Origin: Poseidonocella sedimentorum
GTDB taxonomy: Bacteria > Pseudomonadota > Alphaproteobacteria > Rhodobacterales > Rhodobacteraceae
DNA: 64,000 bases
Direction: 5' to 3'
NCBI RefSeq assembly: GCF_900116005.1
Contig: NZ_FOYI01000004.1
Location: 62,001 to 126,000 of the forward strand
In this document: positions 18,026-26,346 of the stretch, piece after piece
Position numbering within the stretch: the stretch's first letter is position 1
How the letters are laid out: every line of letters starts with the position of its first letter
The notes under the pieces: model-generated
What the model was told of the DNA's origin: nothing
The model's input: the letters and a program-made list of their open reading frames with translations, nothing else
Databases searched by the model: none
Made by a program: the position numbers and the translations under genes

Positions 18026-18231
18026 GAAAAACTCCTTGCGAGCCGGCCTGTTAGGGGCTGGCTCAACGGGTTGCAGGCCTGTTTTGACTGAAACTCAAAT
18101 GCCATTTCTTTCGCCGCTCTATTCGAGAAAAGAGCTTGCACTGACAGAAACACATTGAGGGAGGCTGGCTGGAATTTACCGCGTCGGAAAAAATAGCGCT
18201 CAACGGCCGTGGACGGGAATCGTTTGGCCAT
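18022..18231 (-). CDS. Possible 69-aa leader or precursor ORF coupled to the radical SAM gene
   Basis: This small ORF begins MAKRFPSTAVERYFF and ends in the ATG of the B12 radical SAM gene (ATGA overlap). GGAGG lies five to six bases before its ATG, and the spacing is ideal. Against it, third-position GC is only about 55-60%, well below the neighbouring genes, and I recognise no family. It could be a real small protein, a translational-coupling leader, or a RiPP-like precursor next to radical SAM genes. None of these can be decided from the sequence. Confidence 0.35.
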   Translation of the reverse strand: MAKRFPSTAVERYFFRRGKFQPASLNVFLSVQALFSNRAAKEMAFEFQSKQACNPLSQPLTGRLARSFS

Positions 18232-18778
18232 GAAGACCTCCGACGCATAAATTTCGATATAGCAAGCGCCTTCGCACCGCGTCGAGACCGACCACTTCGG
18301 ATGCGTTGAAACGCTGCTGACCAGATAGTTTTTACACAACCGTGCGCGCGAAACCCGCTAAGTCTGAGTGCTGCCCGCCGATATTTGCGGCTCTCAATTG
18401 GAGTGGGAAGTATTTGAGAAGACGGGTCCCTGGCGACATAAAAAATATTCGCGTTCAAATAGTACGCGTTAGTCTTTTTTTATCTAGGGTTGAGCTTACA
18501 ATACGTCGTCAATCTGTCAAGGCAGGACCGCGAAACCAGATTCCGGGCCCTTTGATTTCGGCTTTGGAATTGCCTTACCCTGCTCGGGCCGGACTTGGCG
18601 AAAGCGATATTCCGCACTGGAAAAAAGAGGTGAAATCCGGCGCGATATTCAGGCGGCGTTTTCACTTCAGAGCGCCTTTGAATGCACCCGCAGCAAGAGG
18701 GCACAAATTCTGCGATTTCAAATAGCTGGAGGCGCGCGCCACCTCGTCGAGGGCTCCGCCAATCGGGCCGTTTGATCC
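18232..18778. other. 547-bp AT-richer intergenic region
   Basis: This lies between the trypsin-like protease stop and the short ORF ahead of the radical SAM block. It is clearly richer in A/T than the rest of the window, with a TTTTTTT run near 18475. It probably carries the promoter of the radical SAM/deoxysugar block. I see no tRNA, no cobalamin-riboswitch core and no convincing gene. A plus-strand open frame here (18342-18725) has no ribosome site. Confidence 0.6.
18493..18520 (-). promoter_or_regulatory. Candidate sigma-70 promoter for the radical SAM block
   Basis: On the minus strand a perfect -35 box TTGACA (plus positions 18515-18520) is followed after 16 bases by TAAGCT (18493-18498), a weak -10 box. 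It would start transcription about 250 bp before the 69-aa ORF. Confidence 0.35.
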
Positions 18779-20410
18779 CTACTCGACCAAGCGGGCCGGC
18801 GGCAGTTCGGCGATCACGGTTGAGAGGCGGCGCACAATCGGCGGCGCGCTGATGCTTGTGAAAACCCCCGCCGGCAGTGCCTCACCTTCATCGCGGCCTT
18901 CGAGCTCAAGAATTGCGTTTCGGATGCCCTGCTGCATCCAGTCGCGCGTCACATCGACGAAGTAGGATTCTTCGGCGCAGGTGACCTCATCGTCGATACT
19001 CTGTTCCAGAATTCCCACGAGCGCCATCCGCTCCTCGCCCGCATCGTCAACAAGGACGAAGACCGGCGAGCCACTGTCGAGATCGCAGGCCCAACTGAAG
19101 GTACCATCCGGTGAGAACTGGTGCTTGAGCCTCATGAATGGCCCTTCTGCGAGGATCGGATCCGCCGCGCAGGACGCCGGCGGGTTCGGATCAGCGTGCA
19201 GGCAACTCGCCGACATCTCGCCCTTCCGGCGCACCCCGGCAGGCACGTTCGGCTGACCCGTGAGGCCAAAGCCCACGCCGTGGTAATTTGTATCGCGCAA
19301 ACGCGCCTGCGACGGGTTTGCAAGCACCTGGGCGGGGGGAGGGTCGCCTACGCGGTACTTCGGCGGGCTTGCCAGTCTCACCACGGTCAGGGGCGTTTTG
19401 GCACCGGTCTCGGGGTGGCGCACACGTGCCGTTGTCGCCTTGCCGGGGTCATTTTTCAGCGGGATCATGTAGACGTCGTCCGGATACCTCCGATCAGAGA
19501 TGTCGTGGCCACTGAACACCTGCGATCCGGACCAATTCCCGGTTTTCGCGATGTGACTTGCCGTCAGTACATAGCGCCCGCCAATCCAGACACCCGATCC
19601 CATCATCTTAAAATCACTGTCCAGCAAGGCCAGCACGGTCTGGCCGCACCCCGAACGGGGATCGTGATAGAGCTCAGCGTTGCATCCACGTTCAGCCGGT
19701 CGATTTTGCAGCGTATCTAGACCGTTGCCCGAGACGCTTTGTACGTACTCTTCCAGGGACATTGGTCGGCCGCTCGGCTTGACATATTGCCATTTCACCT
19801 CTTGAGAGTTTCTGAGGATGTTTATGATTTTGGCTGCCCCATCCGGAAGCACATACGAGTATTGCCGCAAGCTATTGTTTTCGCCGGACATTTCTTTTCC
19901 GGTGGCCACGATCTGCAAGGCGTCGGGCTGCAAAGACCGGATGGCGAGACGGTCAGCGAAGTCGCGAAATTCCCGGTTTTCGATGCCGGGCACACCCGCG
20001 AAACCGTAAGGTCCGATCTCTTCGAGACTGCGCTCAAAGGTGCTGACAAAGCTCTCCTCGTTAGCGTCCCCGTCAAGGTCCCAGATCTCGGCAGTCAGGA
20101 AGTCGCCCGCGACCGATGCGAGGTATTGATCGAGCGTCGACAGACCGTTGGTGCCAAGTTGAATTTGTCGATCCGTGTCCTCCACCCTGCCCGTGTCCTC
20201 CACCCTGAAGGTCACGAGCTCGGTGTCGAGGTCGATAGACAGGATATCGGCAAAGCCATCTGCGCGGCCTTCCACGGCCTGAAGGATTTCCTTTCGCAAG
20301 GTATCGCAAAGGTCGGGATCAAACCCCTCCACTCCGCAATTCGAGGATGTCCAGGCGATCGAGGGGATGGCGGTCAGCGTAGCAAGCGCCGCGACAAGCA
20401 GGCGGGTCAT
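18779..20410 (-). CDS. Secreted trypsin-like serine protease with extensions
   Basis: This 543-aa protein has an N-terminal Sec signal (~1-20, cut near SIA-WTS). Residues ~30-250 belong to no domain I recognise. A chymotrypsin-fold domain follows: GSGVWIGGRYVLTASH carries the catalytic histidine and CDLDSGSPVFVL the nucleophile serine, a variant of GDSGGP. The stretch where the catalytic aspartate normally lies (DIAL-type) reads LTVVRLASP without an Asp, so activity is uncertain. The C-terminus has a further ~60 residues. A short peptide duplication, RVEDT-G-RVEDT, occurs near residue 75. The ATG follows the upstream gene's stop by one base, so it is the last gene of the operon that starts at 25,471. 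Confidence 0.82.
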   Translation of the reverse strand: MTRLLVAALATLTAIPSIAWTSSNCGVEGFDPDLCDTLRKEILQAVEGRADGFADILSIDLDTELVTFRVEDTGRVEDTDRQIQLGTNGLSTLDQYLASVAGDFLTAEIWDLDGDANEESFVSTFERSLEEIGPYGFAGVPGIENREFRDFADRLAIRSLQPDALQIVATGKEMSGENNSLRQYSYVLPDGAAKIINILRNSQEVKWQYVKPSGRPMSLEEYVQSVSGNGLDTLQNRPAERGCNAELYHDPRSGCGQTVLALLDSDFKMMGSGVWIGGRYVLTASHIAKTGNWSGSQVFSGHDISDRRYPDDVYMIPLKNDPGKATTARVRHPETGAKTPLTVVRLASPPKYRVGDPPPAQVLANPSQARLRDTNYHGVGFGLTGQPNVPAGVRRKGEMSASCLHADPNPPASCAADPILAEGPFMRLKHQFSPDGTFSWACDLDSGSPVFVLVDDAGEERMALVGILEQSIDDEVTCAEESYFVDVTRDWMQQGIRNAILELEGRDEGEALPAGVFTSISAPPIVRRLSTVIAELPPARLVE

Positions 20411-20411
20411 C

Positions 20412-23267
20412 TCATGTCTCCAGATCTTCGGGGTGGAAGCTCAATCCACCGGTGGTCTGTCCGTGCCGCGCCTCGGGCAGGCGGCGGGACAACATCATGC
20501 AGCGCGCGACTTTGCCCCAGTCCTGAGGCAGCGTGGTGTGGTTTTCAGCCAACCGGGCGATCATCCCGGTGACGATGGCGGCCGCGGCGGACGTGCCGCC
20601 GAAGCCCCCTGCCCTGCGGGGTTTGGAGAAACTCTCGCCGGGATGCGCCGCAAATCCCGCATGACCTTCCAGATCCGCCGTCGCGACGGATGTGCCGCCG
20701 GCCACACCGCCGTTGCGGATCGGTTCCTCGCATGCCACGGGCGGCAAGTTGTCCCCGTCGCTTGGCGCAAGGAGGGTGAGGCCCGGGCCGTATTGCGAAT
20801 AGCCGCTCCGCGTCAGCGCCTCGGGGACATCCGGGTTGGTCGGAACGCCCGCGCCCACCATGACAAAGCCTGTGCCATGAAAGGGATCGCCCGGCCCGGC
20901 CGCGTCGATTGCCAAACCGGTGGGCACCCAGTCAGCCAGATGCGCAAACCTGTCGCGAAGCGCGCCGATCGCCGCCACCAGATCCGTGAATGCGACCGTA
21001 ACCTTGTCACCGCCCGGCGCGGGCTCCGGCGCTTCCGTTGTTGCTGGCCCGGGATACCGTTCGGGGGTTGGCCGCTCGGGTGTCCCCGTCTCTCCCAGTT
21101 CCACCACCGGTTCCGCTTGCAGCTCTTCGACATCGCCGCCCAAAATCTCGACCAACGTGAGCGCCGTGAATTCGCGCGCCAGCAGATCGATTGCGGCGGC
21201 CTCCGCTGCGGTCTGGGCGGGCTTGCCGCCTTCCGCCGCTTCGGGGGGCGATCCGAGGACCCGCAGAAGACGCTGATAGTCATCGGGATTGGCGGGATAG
21301 GATAGCTGCGGCGTCCCATCATTCCCCGCAGGCACGATGACCGGAGTGCGGTCACTGACCGCCAGCAATGCGAGCAGAAACGGATCACACACCGCCCGGT
21401 CAGACGCAAGGAACGCCCGGACCACAGCCCTCCGACGGGCATTGGCGTCCTCCGCCCCGGTCGGCAGGGAGCGCGCGATTTTGCCCAATGCATCCCGATC
21501 CAGAAACGTCTCCGGCGCGGGGCGCGCGAAAGGAGGCCCGACCAACAGCGCGGCGGGCGGGTGCACCGTGCAATCGGCCACCCCGGACAGATAGGCCTTG
21601 TCCGAGACATGATAGACCAGATCGAAGACCAGCGTCGCGAGCGACAGGCGGTTTTCGTGCAGGTCCGCCAGCAAGGTCGACGCGCGCGCCGCCCGCAGCC
21701 GGGTGTTCGGGGCGATCCCCTGCGGCGCCGCGACCCCACGTCCCGCGATGATCCCCGCCATGGCGGTCCCGTGGCCCGTGCCGGATGAGGAAAACGCGGT
21801 GCCTTCCTCCGACGGGCACGGAAAGTCGAGGTTGATGCGCTCGTCCCGCGTGATGATCGAGGTGCCGTCGGGGATGCAGAGTTCCGGGTGGCCCACATCG
21901 ATGGCCGTGTCGATCATTGCCACGGGCAGATGCCTCGGGCGGCCGTAGTGCACATCCTCCTTCGTGGTGAGGCCGATCGCCTTGCGGTGCCAGACGGCGG
22001 GTGCTTCGGGCGCCGCATCGGGGGAGACGCCGTAGCGCCGCGCCACCCGGGGCGGCGTGCCATGGGCGCAGATGGCGTCCAGCGTTTCGTGCACGCTCAC
22101 CACCGCCTCGTCGAAGACCTCGTGGAACAGGGTGCGCAAGATCGGAAAGCTCGCGCGGGCGATGAGCTCACCCGCCTCGCTGTCCGAGCGGTAATGCACG
22201 CCCGCGAACTCACGGTTTTCCGATATCCGCCCTGCGATTTCCATGAATTCGCGCGCCATCTGGGGGAAATCGCCCATCACATCGACAAGCGCGAAGGCGA
22301 TGAGATGCGATTGCAGCGCGTGTCCGCTGGGATAGCTGTCATGATTGGGGACCGGCACGGAGGGGTTTATCCGCGTGTCCTTGAGGAACGGACGCGTCCG
22401 GCGATAGCTCTCCTTGAAGGGCGCCACGATATGATGCCCGGCGGTCTCCATGAGGCTGGCAAGGCGCAGGAGCCCGGTCGGCATTCCGGCGTCATTCACG
22501 AAGACATCGAAGAACGGCGTGATGATGTCATCCACCTCTTCGAGCGCCTCGGCCATGCGCGCCTGCTCAGCGCCGCTGTCACGCGCCTTTTGAAAGTCGA
22601 GCAGCGCGTCAAGCTCGGCGCGCAGCGCGGGGCCGCTCTCCTGCGGAGGTTTCAGCACCGGGTCAGGCCCATCAGCGTGGCGATGTTCTGCGCCGCCATC
22701 ATCCTTTCGGTCGTAGAGGAGCGGCGCGTCGGTGACGGCGTGGATCAGATGGAAATTGTCATGCAGCCGCCGGACATATTTCACCTCCTCCACCGCAAAG
22801 GCGTTGAGATCGATGCCGCCGGCCCCGCCCCCGGCCATCTTGCGCGCTTTCGTCTTCGTCTTGGTTTTCGTCTTGGTCTTTGTCTTGGTCTTGGTTTTCG
22901 TCTTGGTTTTGGTCTTCGTCTTGGTCCTGCCAGCCTGCGAAGTGAAGGCAAGCAAGCCTTCCGGGAAGGCGCGCTCCGCAGGGGGCAGGAGGCCGGGAGA
23001 GGTCCCGACAAACCACCAGCTTTCCAGCGTTTCCTCCTGAAAACTCGCAGTCTCAAGGAAATTCAAATCGCCCGTGAGCGTGGGAAAAAACGGCTCGCCC
23101 ACGACCTGGGCCGCCTTGATGAGGATCTCTTCGAGCGGGCCGCCCGCCGTGCAGGGATCCTCCCCACTGCCCGAGCACTCCGGCGCGCTTTGCTCTTGCG
23201 CCGATAACCTGCCCGCGATGCAGATGCTCACGGTGGATTGCAGGAATACACGTCTTGATATCATCAT
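20412..23267 (-). CDS. Tat-exported vanadium-haloperoxidase/PAP2-subtilisin fusion
   Basis: This 951-aa protein starts with a twin-arginine signal (SRRVFLQS, residues 4-11). Residues 115-140 are 13 consecutive Thr-Lys pairs. Residues ~220-400 form a PAP2/vanadium-haloperoxidase domain with all three motifs: K285-x6-R292-P293, P313-S-G-H316, and R352-x5-H358-x3-D362. Residues ~440-940 form an S8 subtilase with Asp453 (MIDTAIDVGHPE), His499 (GHGTAMAG), an oxyanion AGNDG, and serine in GGTSAAAAIVTG (Ser893). An earlier GGTSVATAD segment also fits the serine motif. Both halves look intact. It sits between the SARP-like regulator (48 bp) and the trypsin-like protease (1 bp). The substrate and halide or phosphate chemistry are unknown. 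Confidence 0.88.
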   Translation of the reverse strand: MMISRRVFLQSTVSICIAGRLSAQEQSAPECSGSGEDPCTAGGPLEEILIKAAQVVGEPFFPTLTGDLNFLETASFQEETLESWWFVGTSPGLLPPAERAFPEGLLAFTSQAGRTKTKTKTKTKTKTKTKTKTKTKTKTKARKMAGGGAGGIDLNAFAVEEVKYVRRLHDNFHLIHAVTDAPLLYDRKDDGGAEHRHADGPDPVLKPPQESGPALRAELDALLDFQKARDSGAEQARMAEALEEVDDIITPFFDVFVNDAGMPTGLLRLASLMETAGHHIVAPFKESYRRTRPFLKDTRINPSVPVPNHDSYPSGHALQSHLIAFALVDVMGDFPQMAREFMEIAGRISENREFAGVHYRSDSEAGELIARASFPILRTLFHEVFDEAVVSVHETLDAICAHGTPPRVARRYGVSPDAAPEAPAVWHRKAIGLTTKEDVHYGRPRHLPVAMIDTAIDVGHPELCIPDGTSIITRDERINLDFPCPSEEGTAFSSSGTGHGTAMAGIIAGRGVAAPQGIAPNTRLRAARASTLLADLHENRLSLATLVFDLVYHVSDKAYLSGVADCTVHPPAALLVGPPFARPAPETFLDRDALGKIARSLPTGAEDANARRRAVVRAFLASDRAVCDPFLLALLAVSDRTPVIVPAGNDGTPQLSYPANPDDYQRLLRVLGSPPEAAEGGKPAQTAAEAAAIDLLAREFTALTLVEILGGDVEELQAEPVVELGETGTPERPTPERYPGPATTEAPEPAPGGDKVTVAFTDLVAAIGALRDRFAHLADWVPTGLAIDAAGPGDPFHGTGFVMVGAGVPTNPDVPEALTRSGYSQYGPGLTLLAPSDGDNLPPVACEEPIRNGGVAGGTSVATADLEGHAGFAAHPGESFSKPRRAGGFGGTSAAAAIVTGMIARLAENHTTLPQDWGKVARCMMLSRRLPEARHGQTTGGLSFHPEDLET
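22848..22925 (-). repeat. 13-unit Thr-Lys codon repeat in the haloperoxidase-subtilase gene
   Basis: This 78-bp run of alternating Thr and Lys codons uses mixed synonymous codons (ACC/ACG/ACA, AAG/AAA), so it is kept at the protein level rather than being a pure DNA microsatellite. It encodes a highly basic linker before the PAP2 domain. Confidence 0.9.
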
Positions 23268-23315
23268 GTCATTGCGTCCCGAGTTGTGATGCCGGCCGTC
23301 GGATTGATGGGTTTG

Positions 23316-24998
23316 CTAGCCCCAGAGATCGTGCCTGCGCAGGGTGGTCGATATGAATGTCCGGCTGAGCTCGGAGGGCAGCGGATAGCGCTCGGCCGTC
23401 ATCGCCTCGGTGCCGAACTCCGGGTCGATCCGCTTTATGCTTCTGGCAAGCGTTTGCGCTTCGTCCATCTCCCCGCTCGCGGCGAGGCTGGCCACCATAT
23501 GGCGCATGACCGGCAGGAACCTCGGGCGCTCGCACAGCAACCTGCGGCCCACCGATATCGCGCGGCCGTGTGCGCCGCTCAGCGTATCGATCATGACCCC
23601 GGTCGCCGCGAGGTAATGCCGAAGCGGCCCGGACCGCCCGAGCCTCATGGCGATCCGCGCGTGGGGGACGGCGGCTTCAAGGTTGTTGTCGTAAAGCTCC
23701 AGCGTGGCGCGCACATCGCGCGCGAAGGGCGAGAACGGCGCGATGGCGAGCGCCTCGTCACTGAGGTCGCGCGCATAGGCAAGGTCGCGCTTGATGAAGG
23801 CCTGATAATGCGACGCAACCGTCAGCGCCGTTGTATTCATCGGGTCGACGTTCAGGGCGTTTCGGATCAGGTGCATGGCCTCGCTCCGGGCGGCGGCACG
23901 ATCGGCCACCAGACGCTCGCCATTCATCAGCATCTTGCTGAATCCCTGCCATGCCAGAATGCTGGCGAGGTTCTCGTGATCACTGAACCCGTCGAGCGTC
24001 TCCGCGGCCCAGCGCACATCGGCCGGGCGCATCGTGAACAACCGATCGACCACGTGAAACAGCTTCGGCTCCTGCTTGGCCGGCGCCTCGTTCCGCCCGG
24101 CCAGGACGGGCAGAAGGCCCTCGATCCGCCCGACCGTTATCTGGGCGAATTCGAGGATCGCGTCTCGGTGATCGGCGAGATCCTTGTCATTGGGCACTTG
24201 AACCGAGCGGCTCCAGAGGCATCGCCCGGCATCGTCCAGCGCGACCGAAATCTCAAGGCTGCCGCCCACGGGGAGGACGTGGACACACACCAGCAGATCG
24301 CACTCCGGTGGTTCGGCGCGCAAGCGAAGGTCGGTGCAACAGATGAAATCGCTCCAGCCCAAGGCATCCCGCACCAGGTTGGTCACCCATTCGGCGACGA
24401 CCGTCTGACGGCCGTCCAACAGGACCTCCCCGGGTGTTGTCAGCCCGACCACCAACCGCGGGTCGCGCAGCGCAGGGGGCTTGCGGCTCTTGCGCTCCGC
24501 GCGTTGCGTCTGAAAGGCCTGCCGCTCGAGGCGGAGCCAGTCCTCGAACTCCTCGGTCCCAAACCCCGCGTCCTCGAAGAACTCGGCCTCCGGGCCATTG
24601 GCGCCATCGGTCTCATCAGTGACGCCCTCCAGCCAAACGCTGTCAGCGCCGGTCTGAAGACAGGAGCCGAAGTCGCCGAGGCGCTTTCTGGTCTGGAGCA
24701 AAAGTTGCCGCAGGCTCGCTGCCGGATCGGCGGTCGTGCTGTCCCACAACAGCATCTGCAACACCGCGCGCGACCGGCGCATACCTTCGGATCGGCAAAG
24801 TATGGCGAGCAGTCTGCGACTCATCACGCTGGCAAGCAGAAGGGAGGTATCGCCTGCGCACAACCTGAATGATCCGACTAGCGAGATGGCCAGATGGTCC
24901 GAATTTCTATTCTCCACCAAATCTGCCCCCAGAATATGTTGGATTTTAATTTGCGATCCTACGCGCGCCGAGAAAATATTTTCGAGATTTGCATTCAT
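23316..24998 (-). CDS. SARP/OmpR-fold transcriptional regulator with TPR-like C-terminus
   Basis: This 560-aa protein has an N-terminal winged-helix of the SARP type (residues ~38-125): AISLVGSFRL, then SRRLLAILCRSEGMRRSRAVL, LLW and SLRQLLLQTRKRLGDFG. A middle domain (~200-300) resembles the TolB/FlgO-like segment often found in such regulators, and helical TPR-like repeats fill ~340-560. No phospho-acceptor receiver domain is present. Its ATG overlaps the 158-aa gene stop as ATGA (24998/24995). The target sites may be the 11-bp-period direct repeats upstream of this operon and of the RTX gene (inference from how OmpR/SARP folds bind DNA). Confidence 0.85.
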   Translation of the reverse strand: MNANLENIFSARVGSQIKIQHILGADLVENRNSDHLAISLVGSFRLCAGDTSLLLASVMSRRLLAILCRSEGMRRSRAVLQMLLWDSTTADPAASLRQLLLQTRKRLGDFGSCLQTGADSVWLEGVTDETDGANGPEAEFFEDAGFGTEEFEDWLRLERQAFQTQRAERKSRKPPALRDPRLVVGLTTPGEVLLDGRQTVVAEWVTNLVRDALGWSDFICCTDLRLRAEPPECDLLVCVHVLPVGGSLEISVALDDAGRCLWSRSVQVPNDKDLADHRDAILEFAQITVGRIEGLLPVLAGRNEAPAKQEPKLFHVVDRLFTMRPADVRWAAETLDGFSDHENLASILAWQGFSKMLMNGERLVADRAAARSEAMHLIRNALNVDPMNTTALTVASHYQAFIKRDLAYARDLSDEALAIAPFSPFARDVRATLELYDNNLEAAVPHARIAMRLGRSGPLRHYLAATGVMIDTLSGAHGRAISVGRRLLCERPRFLPVMRHMVASLAASGEMDEAQTLARSIKRIDPEFGTEAMTAERYPLPSELSRTFISTTLRRHDLWG

Positions 24999-25471
24999 TG
25001 TAGCCCGAATCCCTCTTCAGGAGAAAGCAATTCCCCTTCCCAGGGGAAATAGCGCCCCGAAATCGAACAGGTGATGTAGGGACTGGTGGTCTGGTGGTCA
25101 CAAGCTGATGACCGCAAAGTAAGCCGCCCCTCGATTTCGGGAACGCCTTTTGAAATCCAGAGCGACAACCAACCGCTCGCCGGCAAAAACGGCGCCGAGA
25201 ATTCGATGTTTTCCGGGATGGATGTCTTCATGGAAAACCTTTGGCGCCCGCTTTCGTCCACCCAATTCAACGCGCCGAGAATGATGGCGCGAGGATGGGC
25301 CGGGAATGGCAAGCTCGCACTGGCAGGTCCGGCGTCAGCGAGCACAAGGTAGCCCCCGCCAACGGTCAGACGCGTCACCACGAGAAAACGCTCCTTGATG
25401 GCCTCGCATTGGGGCAAACCCTCTTGATCGTCAATTTTCAACTTGCCAATCGCGGCCACGGTAAACGCCAT
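24995..25471 (-). CDS. Hypothetical 158-aa protein, first gene of the SARP-protease operon
   Basis: I do not recognise this family. The protein begins MAFTVAAIGKLKIDD, has no signal peptide or membrane helix, and is predicted mostly strand, with scattered SAPFLPASGWLSLWISKG and TCSISGRYFPW segments. A GAGGG site lies nine bases before the ATG. It is coupled by ATGA overlap to the regulator gene, so it may be a sensor or partner of that regulator. The upstream direct repeat at 25513-25534 lies 41 bp before this start. Confidence 0.75.
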   Translation of the reverse strand: MAFTVAAIGKLKIDDQEGLPQCEAIKERFLVVTRLTVGGGYLVLADAGPASASLPFPAHPRAIILGALNWVDESGRQRFSMKTSIPENIEFSAPFLPASGWLSLWISKGVPEIEGRLTLRSSACDHQTTSPYITCSISGRYFPWEGELLSPEEGFGLQ

Positions 25472-25512
25472 GATTATCCCTCAAAGGAAGTCCGGCACCA
25501 GAAGACAGGGCG

Positions 25513-25534
25513 GCCGTTATCGCGGCGTTATCGC
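25513..25534 (-). promoter_or_regulatory. Tandem 11-bp direct repeat, candidate SARP site
   Basis: On the minus strand two adjacent 11-mers, GCGATAACGCC and GCGATAACGGC, differ at one base. The 11-bp period matches one helical turn, as in SARP/OmpR-type sites. It lies 41 bp before the start of the 158-aa gene, in a 250-bp gap that otherwise shows only a weak CCGGC/GCCGG hairpin after the VPLPA gene stop. Confidence 0.5.
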
Positions 25535-25721
25535 AGGGCCGGAGCAGGCGGATTAAATGCGCCGAACAGATTTCAAAACAACACTATGCCGCAAGATATA
25601 ATTTACCGAATGGCGCAGTTCGCAAACTCGACACAAGAGGCGCTCGCAGCGGGAAATTCCGACCCGACTTCATTGGATTGGGGATCGACCCGGAATTTGG
25701 AATCCGGCCTGATCTAGCCGG

Positions 25722-26318
25722 TCACCCCGCGCCGCTGCGCCTCACAAGGCCCAACCCAAGCAGCCCGGCGAGCAGCAGTGGCAAGCCAGCCGGCAGAGGG
25801 ATCGGGGCGACGACGTCGGAGATCGTGATCGAAGCGCCGAGCTCGTCCCCGTCCAGCAGCGCCGCAAACGGATTTGCGCCGAGCGGATCATCGAAGACGA
25901 TCAGCGCCAGAACCGAGGTTCCGAAGGCGCTCGCGCCCGATCCGCTGAGGTTGTTGAAGTGCAGCTCGATGACATCTTCCGTGAAGCCCACGGCGAAGAG
26001 ATCGCCTCCGAGGAATAAACCGTCGTCGTCAAAGACATCAAAACCGCCCGTCAGCCCCGTCGTCGGATCGGCCAGCGAGAACCCGACGCCGAAACCGATC
26101 TCGGTGAACCCGCTGGGCGACACGCCATCGGTGGCATCCACTTCGGCGCCCCCGGTCGAGAGGTCGCCGTCCGGATCGACGTCGAAGTAGCTGATGAGAC
26201 CCGTGCTCGATGATAGGCTCGGCGCGGCCGTTGTCAGGCCGAGGGTCGCGGCGAAGGCGCCTCCCGCGCCGAAGGCCAGACCCGCAGCCATTATCGCTGC
26301 CGTGATAGAATGCTTCAT
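25722..26318 (-). CDS. VPLPA-CTERM sorted exported protein
   Basis: This 198-aa protein has a Sec signal (MKHSITAAIMAAGLAFGAGGAF). The C-terminal tripartite tag is IPLPAGLPLLL, a short hydrophobic helix and an Arg-Arg end, the VPLPA form of PEP-CTERM processed by an exosortase. The body is acidic and rich in Gly, Ser and Asp, with no named domain. I chose the ATG at 26318 because AAGGAG lies nine bases upstream and the signal peptide starts there. It follows the RTX gene stop by 28 bp, so the two are probably co-transcribed surface components. No exosortase gene is in the window. Confidence 0.87.
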   Translation of the reverse strand: MKHSITAAIMAAGLAFGAGGAFAATLGLTTAAPSLSSSTGLISYFDVDPDGDLSTGGAEVDATDGVSPSGFTEIGFGVGFSLADPTTGLTGGFDVFDDDGLFLGGDLFAVGFTEDVIELHFNNLSGSGASAFGTSVLALIVFDDPLGANPFAALLDGDELGASITISDVVAPIPLPAGLPLLLAGLLGLGLVRRSGAG

Positions 26319-26346
26319 GAAACCAATCTCCTTGTTCATTTTCCTG

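Noticed and set aside
18342-18725. 127-aa plus-strand frame in the AT-rich gap
   Set aside because: It has a GTG start without a ribosome site, irregular codon use and no recognisable domain.
18026-18778. Cobalamin riboswitch before the B12 radical SAM genes
   Set aside because: I could not find the conserved B12-box core by eye. A covariance-model search (Rfam RF00174) with a high score would change this.
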